A stretch of 64,000 bases of DNA from Colwellia sp. (GTDB taxonomy: Bacteria; Pseudomonadota; Gammaproteobacteria; Enterobacterales; Alteromonadaceae), in the NCBI GenBank assembly GCA_013215295.1, contig JABSOZ010000008.1, positions 1-64,000 on the forward strand, read 5' to 3'. This document shows positions 35,472-43,688 of the stretch, one piece after another (position 1 is the first letter of the stretch; each line of letters starts with the position of its first letter). A program made the translations under genes and the position numbers. The notes below the pieces were generated by a model, which was not told where the DNA came from, ran no database searches, and saw nothing but the letters and a program-made list of their open reading frames with translations.

Positions 35472-35729
35472 ATGCCAACAAAAAAACACAAAAGAAAAGC
35501 TTCAGCTCATGCAAAATCTAATAAATTAAATAGAGTCAAATCAACTGGTTTGATGGCATCACATCCAAAGATATTTTTTTTAGTCGGTTTGTTCCTCGTA
35601 ACGTTAGGTTTATATCTAATAACGTTTAAATCTCAAGATAATGCCATGTTTGGTCTTGCTATGATTTCTCTTTTAATAGGGATAGTGACAACTTTTTATG
35701 CGAAATTTACGCTAGCTAAAGATAAATAA
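35472..35729 (+). CDS. Small membrane protein with basic N terminus
   Basis: An 85-residue protein. The first ~30 residues are strongly basic (KKHKRKASAHAKSNKLNRVK), followed by two transmembrane helices (IFFLVGLFLVTLGLYLITF and AMFGLAMISLLIGIVTTFY). The frame opens at TTG 35466; AAGGA at 35460-35464 fits the ATG at 35472 best (the ATG at 35469 is possible). No family recognised. It is transcribed divergently from the AraC regulator gene. Confidence 0.65.
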   Translation: MPTKKHKRKASAHAKSNKLNRVKSTGLMASHPKIFFLVGLFLVTLGLYLITFKSQDNAMFGLAMISLLIGIVTTFYAKFTLAKDK

Positions 35730-36229
35730 AAGTAATGCCTTTTGCATAGATGTAAAATAATGCCAAAGGAAATTCTGAGTTCACGGATAAGTTGTTATGT
35801 TGTATGCATACGATGACTCTTTTAATGTTGCCTCAACTATTTCTGTTCAAAACCCCTTTAAATAGTCTTTGCTAACAATTTTAAAGGGAGTCAAATGTTC
35901 GGTGAGTATATTGCTTTAGTTGCCAGTACATGACTACAACAAATCACTAGAAATACAGCTAAGCTTAAATGTTCTATCCCTATGAATAAAAACACCGGGT
36001 TTGAAAGTACTCACACATAGATAGCTGCTAATTCTCAGCCAAGAACAAGCGAAGTAACACGAGTTAACAACATCTATAATTAATAATTGAGTCTCAATCC
36101 TATGTTTAAAAAGGTCATTTTATTATTATCCTAATTGTATGATTGCCCAATCTCAACTGTTCGCATGACAACAAACTCTAATTTTTCTGCTATAATTTTG
36201 GAACGATACATTTCTATATAATCAAATAT
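35730..36229. other. Intergenic region, nothing identified
   Basis: About 500 bases between the small membrane protein and the GGDEF protein. I see no open frame, strong hairpin or repeat beyond AATTGAGTCTCAAT-like inverted bits near 36085-36105. Confidence 0.5.
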
Positions 36230-37825
36230 ATGAAGATAATTTCTTTTCAGCTAAAAATTGCATTGTTACTTCTATTTACATGTTTTGAATTGTCGGCTGA
36301 AAAAATTCTTGATGCTATAACGCTCGATGAAGCGAAAGCACATTATCTATTGGAAATAATCAAACATATCGATCACAAATCTGAAAAAGACCCTATTATT
36401 ATTGGCTTATTAGGTAAAAATAAGTCGCTTCACGATGCTATTCAAAAAAAAATCTCTGGGGTTAGTGTTAGAAATAAAACGTTAAGCGTGCAAAATATTC
36501 CTAGTCAATCAAATAGAAAAAACTACTATTCAGTTGTGTTCGTAAAAGACAATAAATTAAATAATATTCAGACTATTTTTAATCGATTTGGCAATGTACT
36601 CATTGTTGTCGATGGACGTGTTATCAAAACATCTCAATTAGTTAGTTTGGTCAATAGAAATGGACAAATAGAGTTGGAACTTAATCGCGAAAACTTGGTT
36701 AAATATGGCTTTGAAGTTTCAAATCAATTACTAAAATTTGCAGGCACCAAAAAAGATCTATCTGAACAGTTAAGTCATAAACAAATGCTCTTACAAAGCC
36801 TCATTGCAGACGCTGAGATAAAACGGAAATTAGTCGCAGACATAAGTCAAACTTTGGCAGAAAAAAATGCTTCACTTGATCAGATAAAAATCATACTGGA
36901 AGATAGAAATAAGGCACTTGCTCAAAATACAGCTAAGTTAAGCGACAGTGAAAATTTGCTTGATAAAATGCAAAAGCAAATGAACATTGAACATATGAAA
37001 ATAGCTGAAAACACGAAATACATGTTAAAGCAAAAAATTCAATTGGAATCAAAAACAGCTGAACTCTTATTGAAAGAGCAAACACTAAAAGAATTAAATG
37101 AAAGTATCGAGAGCAAAAAAGAAATACTCAAACAGCAAAATACTGAATTGTTTAAAAAGAGTGAAATTATAAATCAAAAAGCAGAAACGATTAGCGCGCA
37201 ACGTACGCTATTAATTGTGGCCGTAACCGCTATCATTATAATTTCAATTTTTGTTTATTTAGCCTTAAGATTTGGTCGTATTCAAAAGAAGACTAATGAT
37301 GAATTGATTAAGCTTAATGACCAATTATATGAATTAGCAACCACAGATAGTATGACGCAATTATTCAACAGAAGACATTTTATCGAATCAGCGCAACGAC
37401 AGATCAATCAAATGCAAAGAACAAAAGTCGAAGGCGCAATGTTGATGATAGATATCGATGATTTCAAAAAAGTGAATGACACTTTTGGCCATGCAATGGG
37501 GGATGAAGTTATTGCAAAAGTCGCCGCTATTCTTAAAGTTAATTCACGGGAATATGACCTCGTAGGCCGCGTTGGCGGTGAAGAGTATGCGATGTTGTTG
37601 AGCCCTTGTGAGTTTGATAAAGCGAATCAAATAGCTGAACGTCTCAGAATTAAAACAGAAGAATTGTCAATTTCACATCAAAATAACACCATTAAAATAA
37701 CAATAAGTATTGGATTAACGATGATCAAAAAAGCCGACAAAGATATTGATAGAGCAATACATAGAGCTGATATGTCTTTGTATAAAGCAAAAAAATCAGG
37801 GAAAAACAGGATCGTATCTGACTAA
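36230..37825 (+). CDS. YfiR-like/GGDEF fusion, diguanylate cyclase
   Basis: A 531-residue protein. Order: signal peptide; a YfiR/DUF4154-like periplasmic domain (~25-175; DPIIIGLLGKN, NVLIVVDGR, IELELNRENLVKYGFEVSNQ then LLKFAG); a long coiled coil (~180-320); one transmembrane helix (~325-347, LIVAVTAIIIISIFVYLAL); and a C-terminal GGDEF domain. The active site reads GGEEY (449-453), an accepted GGEEF-type variant, and the inhibitory I-site RxxD is R440-D443 five residues before it. It should make cyclic-di-GMP. In Pseudomonas YfiR is a separate periplasmic repressor of the cyclase YfiN; here sensor and cyclase are in one chain. Confidence 0.88.
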   Translation: MKIISFQLKIALLLLFTCFELSAEKILDAITLDEAKAHYLLEIIKHIDHKSEKDPIIIGLLGKNKSLHDAIQKKISGVSVRNKTLSVQNIPSQSNRKNYYSVVFVKDNKLNNIQTIFNRFGNVLIVVDGRVIKTSQLVSLVNRNGQIELELNRENLVKYGFEVSNQLLKFAGTKKDLSEQLSHKQMLLQSLIADAEIKRKLVADISQTLAEKNASLDQIKIILEDRNKALAQNTAKLSDSENLLDKMQKQMNIEHMKIAENTKYMLKQKIQLESKTAELLLKEQTLKELNESIESKKEILKQQNTELFKKSEIINQKAETISAQRTLLIVAVTAIIIISIFVYLALRFGRIQKKTNDELIKLNDQLYELATTDSMTQLFNRRHFIESAQRQINQMQRTKVEGAMLMIDIDDFKKVNDTFGHAMGDEVIAKVAAILKVNSREYDLVGRVGGEEYAMLLSPCEFDKANQIAERLRIKTEELSISHQNNTIKITISIGLTMIKKADKDIDRAIHRADMSLYKAKKSGKNRIVSD

Positions 37826-37895
37826 GAATGTTGTTATTTTATATCATTATATCTTACTAAAATTTAAGTACTTACCCAGTTAATCTAAGTCAAAT

Positions 37896-37932
37896 TCAAG
37901 CACAGCTACAGGCTATGCTTGATTTAATTTTT
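37896..37932 (+). terminator. Terminator after the GGDEF gene
   Basis: TCAAGCA (37896-37902) pairs with TGCTTGA (37916-37922), with an additional inner AGC/GCT pair, and is followed by TTTAATTTTTT. It ends at the 3' end of the convergent VOC gene. Confidence 0.7.
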
Positions 37933-38303
37933 TAGCCGAAGTGATTAAAAACGATTTTATTACCATCTAAATCACGAAAGTAAGCGCCATAGAATACGTC
38001 AGGAATACGTTGTCCTGGTTCGCCATCGCAAGTTGCGCCTAAAGCTATTGCCTTATGGTACATTTCGTCACACTGCTTTTTTGAACCTGGCGCAATGGCT
38101 AACATATTGCCGTTTCCACAGTTTTGTGGTTCTTCGTTATAAGGAATACAAATGGCAAGCATAGGTTCTTTCATGCTTTTACCAATAAATATAATGCGTT
38201 CCATTTTTATTAAGGTTTTTGCGCCAATGGGGGCCAATAGTTCATTATAAAAGACTTCTGATTTATCTAAATCGGTTACACCGATGGTTGTATAGCTAAG
38301 CAT
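37932..38303 (-). CDS. VOC-family (glyoxalase-like) protein
   Basis: A 123-residue single-domain vicinal-oxygen-chelate protein. It starts MLSYTTIGVTDLDKSEVFYN, has a central MLAIAPGSKKQCDEMYHKAI segment, and ends YGAYFRDLDGNKIVFNHFG, the standard final beta strand of glyoxalase/bleomycin-resistance folds. Metal-binding residues are consistent with the family, but the activity (dioxygenase, lyase, resistance) is not determined. ATG 38303 has AAAAGGA upstream. Confidence 0.9.
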   Translation of the reverse strand: MLSYTTIGVTDLDKSEVFYNELLAPIGAKTLIKMERIIFIGKSMKEPMLAICIPYNEEPQNCGNGNMLAIAPGSKKQCDEMYHKAIALGATCDGEPGQRIPDVFYGAYFRDLDGNKIVFNHFG

Positions 38304-38671
38304 ATTTATTCCTTTTCTATTATGTTTAATGTCGTATACATTTGGTTGAGAGTTGACTACAACAGGTTAGTCAAATCATGTCAATAATCGCTTATTCATG
38401 TCAGTTAAAAAAATAGAACGAGTTAAAAATTTCGTCGTCAACTCTGTTAACTAATATAGATCGCCATTTCGCTTTAGCATTAAAGCCAGTCGACAATCTT
38501 TGAATTTACGATCTTTTTGATATAAAGCGTAAGCTAAAAATATCACTGGCACGACAATATATAAGGTATTGTCTCTATTCGTTTTGGCGGGGTTCTAAAA
38601 TTAAGCCGTTATTAGCATTTTTATTTTTGTTTCTATCACATTACAGTTATTGGTGAATGTATCGTATTTTC
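38304..38671. other. Intergenic region, possible gene remnant
   Basis: A minus-strand frame at 38451-38594 is open for 47 codons and reads like the end of a membrane protein (LYIVVPVIFLAYALYQKDRK, then FKDCRLALMLKRNGDLY and stop) but has no start codon and begins after a stop. It may be a gene fragment. Otherwise nothing is seen. Confidence 0.35.
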
Positions 38672-38712
38672 GAAATAAAAAAGGGGAGCATTATGAATAC
38701 TCCCCTTTTGTT
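38672..38712 (-). terminator. Terminator of the S8 protease gene
   Basis: AAAAGGGGAG (38679-38688) pairs with CTCCCCTTTT (38700-38709). On the minus strand the stem is followed by TTATTTCG after a continuous T-run, so it terminates the protease gene at 38747-41122. The plus strand also has TTTTG after it. Confidence 0.85.
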
Positions 38713-38746
38713 TTGATTACCATTTTTATGAATAAATTATAATCAT

Positions 38747-41122
38747 TTAAGGATTATAAACAACATCTAAGCTTACACCACTAGCAGCAGAGTATCCGTA
38801 AATACCAATATGCCATGTGTCAGCAGTAGGGTTAGTAAATGAACATGTTTCATTATTGCCACCCTCGTAAGGGCGACAATCATATGTTGACGATGTTGGT
38901 TTAGTACCACGTCTAATATACATATCAGCATCACCAGAACCACCACTCATGGTGAAGTCTAATGTTGCCATGCCTGCTGGGATGTCAATTGTGTAATAAG
39001 TCCATGCGCGACGGCTTACACTAATATCTGTTACAGAAGCACTGCCACCGGTTGCTCCACCACCCGTAGAAGGTTCAGTGAAGCTACCCGTTAAATCAAC
39101 ACCTGTAAAGGCTGAGTAAGCAACAATTTTTACATAATAAGTGCCAGCTTGTGCGGTGCTAATTGGACAACTTTCATTATTACCACCTGCATAAGGACGA
39201 CAATCATAACTTGTACTTGTTGGTGCTGAACCAAATTTAACGTATAAATCAGCATCGCCAGTACCACCAGCCATTGCAAAGTTCAGGTCAGTTGCTCCGG
39301 CAGGAACTTCCATAGTGAAGGTAAGTTCAGAACTAGACGCTAAACCTGTTTTTGCAACGCCATTGTCAAGCGTGTTGCCTGTTGGAGGTGGTGGCGGAGT
39401 AACTGTTCCACCACAAGTTGCGGCTAGTGCATCAGACGCGGCTTTAGCTTGTACTAAACCAAAACCTGTTTTGTCATCGCGACCGGCAACATCAAGATCA
39501 ATCGCCGTTGATTTTAAAGCGCTACGCACTTCATCAGCGCTACAGTCTGGGTTATTACTCCATACAATTGCTGCAACACCGGTAACATGAGGTGTGGCCA
39601 TAGAAGTACCGTTATAATAAGCATAATCTTGTGAGCCATTAACCGTTAGGGTTGCTGCGCTACCTAATTGCGTTAATAACTGCTGGCCTAAAGCACGGCT
39701 AACTGAAACACTCGGTACTGAAACTGCATTTGTAGCATCAACTAAAAATGGGTTTTGTAAGCCAGGGCGTGTGCTGTCACTGTAAACAATAACGCCTGAA
39801 GCTCCTGCATCAGCACAAGCTTTAGCTGGATTTATTTCTGGGTAGTTACTGCCTTTTTGATTGTCATTACGTTCGGCTAAACAGATATTTCCAGCAACAT
39901 TACTACAACTGTAGCTATTACCTGAAATCGTACAACTTGCTAATACACCGTTCGCACTACTATCAACGTTATTAACGATGTAGTTACCACCACTTTCAAT
40001 ATAGTGAGTTTGTGGAACAACTTCATCATTACCATAAGTTGTTGAACCGATATTAATAAAACCTAAACGGCCATCGCCAGCAACAGTTGATAAAATAGCT
40101 TCACCAGGTGCCGATATTTCTACTTGGCTTGTGTATTGAGAAAACTCAGCATGTTGATTATTGCTATCAAGTGCACCAACGGCCATAACTACATCATAAG
40201 AAGCAGGGTAAGATAATGTTGTATTACCATCGTTGCCTGAAGCCGCAACGAGTAACACGCCTGCATCAGCAGCTGCTTGTAGAGCGTTTTTCTCAGTGGT
40301 ACTTGAGCCTGAACCACCTAAACTCATGTTAATTACTTTAGCGCCATTATTTACACAAGTATCAACAGCATCAGTTAATTCGCCGGTATAACCCCAACCT
40401 GCTTCGTTAAAGACTTTAACAATATGAAGGTTTACATTGGTGTTTGGCATAATACCGACAACACCTTCACTGTTATTAACGCCAGCAATAGTACCCGCTA
40501 CATGAGTACCGTGAGAACCGCCATTTTGATACCAGTTTCCAGTACCCGAGTTATTTGTGCCTGTAGCATTATTAGCATTTAAATCTGGATTTGCTTGCTC
40601 ATAACCAGAATCGATAATACAAACGGTCATGTTTGCGCCGTCATTATCAGTTAGTTGGTCTGACTGGGTTTTTGATATGCCCCATGGCTGGTTTTGTGCC
40701 ATTAAGAAACGTTTGTAATCAGGCTCTATGAACTCAATTGACGTGTCTTTTTTCATACGTTTGATCATGTTTTTCACATCTTTAATATTCTTTTGTTTAC
40801 CAAAAGAAATAACGTGATGACCATTTCTCAAGATCTTTTCGTGTTTTAACGAGAAGCCTGCTTTTTTAGCTAACCCTGGAGGAATCGTTTTTCCATTTTT
40901 CTTGTTCTTAAATTTAATAATTAAACGATCAGTAAAATCCTGCTTTTCTAGCATTTGTTGTGCACGCCAATCAGCAAAACTTAATTTTGTTGATTGGGCA
41001 GATTCCATTCCGCTTTTATTTACTTTATTGATCTTAGCTTGGCTTGCATAACTTGCCGCGCTAGTTACGGTTAGAATAGATAAGGCTACTGCACTTAGTG
41101 CAAGGCGCTTGTTATTTCTCAT
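38747..41122 (-). CDS. Secreted subtilisin-like S8 protease with two PPC domains
   Basis: A 791-residue exported serine protease. Order: signal peptide (~27); propeptide (~60-145, with RLIIKFKNKK); the S8 catalytic domain with D171 (CIIDSGYE), H204 (GSHGTHVAGT) and S507 (NGTSMATPHVTG); a long PA-type insert between His and Ser (~360-480); a proline linker (TPPPPPTG); then two tandem pre-peptidase C-terminal (PPC) domains, each with GDADLYVK or GDADMYIR followed by CRPY-GGNNE. PPC domains are normally removed after secretion. ATG 41122 has GGAG 9 bases upstream. Divergent from the next S8 gene across 439 bases. Confidence 0.95.
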   Translation of the reverse strand: MRNNKRLALSAVALSILTVTSAASYASQAKINKVNKSGMESAQSTKLSFADWRAQQMLEKQDFTDRLIIKFKNKKNGKTIPPGLAKKAGFSLKHEKILRNGHHVISFGKQKNIKDVKNMIKRMKKDTSIEFIEPDYKRFLMAQNQPWGISKTQSDQLTDNDGANMTVCIIDSGYEQANPDLNANNATGTNNSGTGNWYQNGGSHGTHVAGTIAGVNNSEGVVGIMPNTNVNLHIVKVFNEAGWGYTGELTDAVDTCVNNGAKVINMSLGGSGSSTTEKNALQAAADAGVLLVAASGNDGNTTLSYPASYDVVMAVGALDSNNQHAEFSQYTSQVEISAPGEAILSTVAGDGRLGFINIGSTTYGNDEVVPQTHYIESGGNYIVNNVDSSANGVLASCTISGNSYSCSNVAGNICLAERNDNQKGSNYPEINPAKACADAGASGVIVYSDSTRPGLQNPFLVDATNAVSVPSVSVSRALGQQLLTQLGSAATLTVNGSQDYAYYNGTSMATPHVTGVAAIVWSNNPDCSADEVRSALKSTAIDLDVAGRDDKTGFGLVQAKAASDALAATCGGTVTPPPPPTGNTLDNGVAKTGLASSSELTFTMEVPAGATDLNFAMAGGTGDADLYVKFGSAPTSTSYDCRPYAGGNNESCPISTAQAGTYYVKIVAYSAFTGVDLTGSFTEPSTGGGATGGSASVTDISVSRRAWTYYTIDIPAGMATLDFTMSGGSGDADMYIRRGTKPTSSTYDCRPYEGGNNETCSFTNPTADTWHIGIYGYSAASGVSLDVVYNP

Positions 41123-41561
41123 CTGATATAAACTCCATCATTTGTTATTACGTTTATTTTGAAAGTTCATCGAGGATACTTTCAACGTATTTTTTTTATA
41201 TATTGGTTTAATTAGTTAATAACCAACGACAAAAATAATGGCTCGTTAACGACATTTTAACTAGCAATTGGCAGACTGTTTTTGATAATAAAACGACGGT
41301 TTGATTTTTGTTTTTCTTATTAACAAATTGAAAGTATTTGTTTTATTTTTGTTTTGTCGTGTCTGTACGAAAAGCTGTCGCTATTTTGCTAGGGAATATT
41401 ATATGGTTTGATAATATCGAATTATGCAGAAGCAGGACGCTAATAAAAGCAAAGAGTAAAAATACATAATAAACAGTAAGGATTACTCAATAAAAATTAA
41501 CACTGCTAAAAACAATAATAAAAGCAGCGTACCCATATAATAAAAAGAGAGTTAAATACAT
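41123..41561. other. Divergent promoter region between two S8 genes
   Basis: 439 bases, very AT-rich and without open frames. It must hold the promoters of both protease genes. I see no clear operator or repeat. Confidence 0.5.
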
Positions 41562-43394
41562 ATGAACATTTCTAAATTTGCAACATCAGTTATCGCTTTA
41601 GCCGTTACATCATCATTTGCAGCTCAAGCAGCTGACGATAGATACATCATTAAGGTAGATGAAAGTAAAAAAGGAATTGTAAAAGCACTCGCTAAAAAAT
41701 TGGGCGGTGAATTAAAAGTAGATGGTAATGGCTTTATCGCTGCAACATTTGCTGGTAAAGATTTAAGCCAAGTGAAAGGTTTATTGAATAACCCTCATAT
41801 TCAAATGATTGAAGAAGATCAGCGTCGTGTGGCTCTTTCTGTATATAGTGATACTGCAGGCAACCCTATGACAACTCAGCTTACTCCTTATGCTGTTGTA
41901 CAGTCTCAAGCTGACCAAGTTAACTTTAACGCAGCTGCGGGCATGAAAGTTTGTATTATCGATTCAGGTTTAGATCGCTCTAACCAAGATTTCGAATGGA
42001 ACAACATCACGGGTACTAACGATTCAGGTACAGGTAACTGGGACGAAAACGGTGGTCCACATGGTACTCACGTAGCAGGTACCATTGGTGCTGCAGACAA
42101 TGGTATTGGTGTTGTTGGTATGGCGCCAGGTGTTGATATGCACATTATTAAAGTATTTAACGAGGCCGGTTGGGGATATTCCTCTGATTTAGCTCATGCA
42201 GCAGATATGTGTTCAGCAGCTGGCGCTAACATTATCAGTATGAGTCTAGGTGGCGGTGGTGCAAACAGCACTGAAGAAAACGCATTTAAAGCATTCACAG
42301 AATCAGGTGGTTTAGTGGTAGCGGCTGCAGGTAACGACGGTAATAATGTTCGTTCATTCCCAGCAGGTTACTCTTCAGTAATGATGGTTGGTGCTAATGA
42401 TAACAATAATGCTATTGCTGATTTTTCGCAGTTTCCAAGCTGTGATGTCACTTCAGGTCGTGGTAAAAATAGAACAACTACAACAGATGAAACTATTTGT
42501 GTTGAAGTAACTGCTGGTGGTGTTGATACGTTATCTACTTACCCTGCTGGGATGGCAACAAGTGCTTCAATGAGTGCTGGCGGCGTCGCATATTCTTCAT
42601 CATCAATGGAAAATTCGGGTTCAGTTACAGGTGGTACTTTCTACATGGGTACAGCTGAATCGACCAACTCAGGTGCAAATGGCAATATTTGTATGATTGA
42701 CCGTGGCGCAATATCTTTCCACGATAAAGTACAAAACTGTCAAAGCTCAGGTGGCATCGGCGCAGTTATCATTAATAACGAAGCGGGCATGTTATACGCT
42801 ACATTAGGTGATACAAACGCAACCTCTATTCCTGCAGTTGGCGCAGCTTATGAAGATCGTACGGCATTATTAGCCGCTTCTTCTGCTGAGATTAACATTG
42901 GAACTAGCGATTACGGTTTCATGAGCGGTACTTCAATGGCAACACCAGCAGTGTCTGGCATGGCTGCTTTAGTATGGTCTAATCATAACGGTTGTACGGG
43001 TACAGAAATTCGTGATGCATTAAAAGCAACGGCTGAAGATAACGGCGCTACAGGACATGATGACTATTTTGGCCACGGTATCGTTAAAGCAAAAGCGGCA
43101 AGCGATTACTTAACGGCTAATGGTTGTGGCGGCGGTGTTACTCCTCCACCAGTAGGCGGCGATATTATTGCTGATGCATCTGGCTACCGCTCTAAAGGCA
43201 AAAACAAAGTTAATTTAACTTGGTCTGATGCAGTTACTTCAAGTGTAGATATTTACCGTAATGGTTCTTTACGAACTACTACAGCGAATGACGGTCAATT
43301 TACTGATAGCTTCAAGTCTTACGGTTCATTTACTTATAAAGTATGTGACCAAGGTACAAATAATTGTTCGGCAGATGTTACCGTTAATTTCTAA
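41562..43394 (+). CDS. Secreted subtilisin-like S8 protease
   Basis: A 610-residue exported protease. Order: signal peptide (cut near FAAQA); an inhibitor I9-like propeptide (~25-90, DRYIIKVDESKKG); catalytic domain with D134 (CIIDSGLD), H167 (GPHGTHVAGTIG) and S458 (SGTSMATPAVSG); a PA-type insert (~320-440); and a C-terminal fibronectin/Ig-like domain of about 75 residues (KGKNKVNLTWSDAVTSSVDI) in place of PPC. Three Cys pairs suggest disulfides. It shares much sequence with the divergent gene at 38747 (NDSGTGNWDENGG versus NNSGTGNWYQNGG), so they are paralogues with different tails. Confidence 0.95.
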   Translation: MNISKFATSVIALAVTSSFAAQAADDRYIIKVDESKKGIVKALAKKLGGELKVDGNGFIAATFAGKDLSQVKGLLNNPHIQMIEEDQRRVALSVYSDTAGNPMTTQLTPYAVVQSQADQVNFNAAAGMKVCIIDSGLDRSNQDFEWNNITGTNDSGTGNWDENGGPHGTHVAGTIGAADNGIGVVGMAPGVDMHIIKVFNEAGWGYSSDLAHAADMCSAAGANIISMSLGGGGANSTEENAFKAFTESGGLVVAAAGNDGNNVRSFPAGYSSVMMVGANDNNNAIADFSQFPSCDVTSGRGKNRTTTTDETICVEVTAGGVDTLSTYPAGMATSASMSAGGVAYSSSSMENSGSVTGGTFYMGTAESTNSGANGNICMIDRGAISFHDKVQNCQSSGGIGAVIINNEAGMLYATLGDTNATSIPAVGAAYEDRTALLAASSAEINIGTSDYGFMSGTSMATPAVSGMAALVWSNHNGCTGTEIRDALKATAEDNGATGHDDYFGHGIVKAKAASDYLTANGCGGGVTPPPVGGDIIADASGYRSKGKNKVNLTWSDAVTSSVDIYRNGSLRTTTANDGQFTDSFKSYGSFTYKVCDQGTNNCSADVTVNF

Positions 43395-43439
43395 TTTTAG
43401 ATTATTAAGTACAGGGATGTAATCTCAATTAAGTGCATG

Positions 43440-43476
43440 ATATCCAGCTTATAAATTGAGCTGGATATTTTTATTT
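43440..43476 (+). terminator. Terminator after the second S8 gene
   Basis: ATATCCAGCT (43440-43449) pairs perfectly with AGCTGGATAT (43459-43468), followed by TTTTATTTT. Confidence 0.88.
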
Positions 43477-43480
43477 TAGT

Positions 43481-43532
43481 AACATGTAATAACTTATGGT
43501 TATATGTATATACCTATAAGTTATTACATGTT
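43481..43532. repeat. Perfect 16-bp inverted repeat
   Basis: AACATGTAATAACTTA (43481-43496) and TAAGTTATTACATGTT (43517-43532) are perfect inverses around a 20-base loop, directly after the terminator. It could be a second terminator, an operator for the downstream protease, or a cruciform-forming repeat. Confidence 0.55.
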
Positions 43533-43688
43533 AGGTGTTGTTTAGTTTATGTTCACAGTCAATGTGTATTTTGTAAGTAATTATTTAAAATTGTATATAT
43601 GTACTATTTTAGTGTTGTAAATTACAAACAATAAGTTAAATAACCCTGACGTTTTTAAAAGATGTAACAGGCAAAGGGGATAAATATT

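Noticed and set aside
38451-38594. Minus-strand open stretch resembling a membrane protein end
   Set aside because: No start codon and begins straight after a stop; at best a fragment, so mentioned only in the gap entry.
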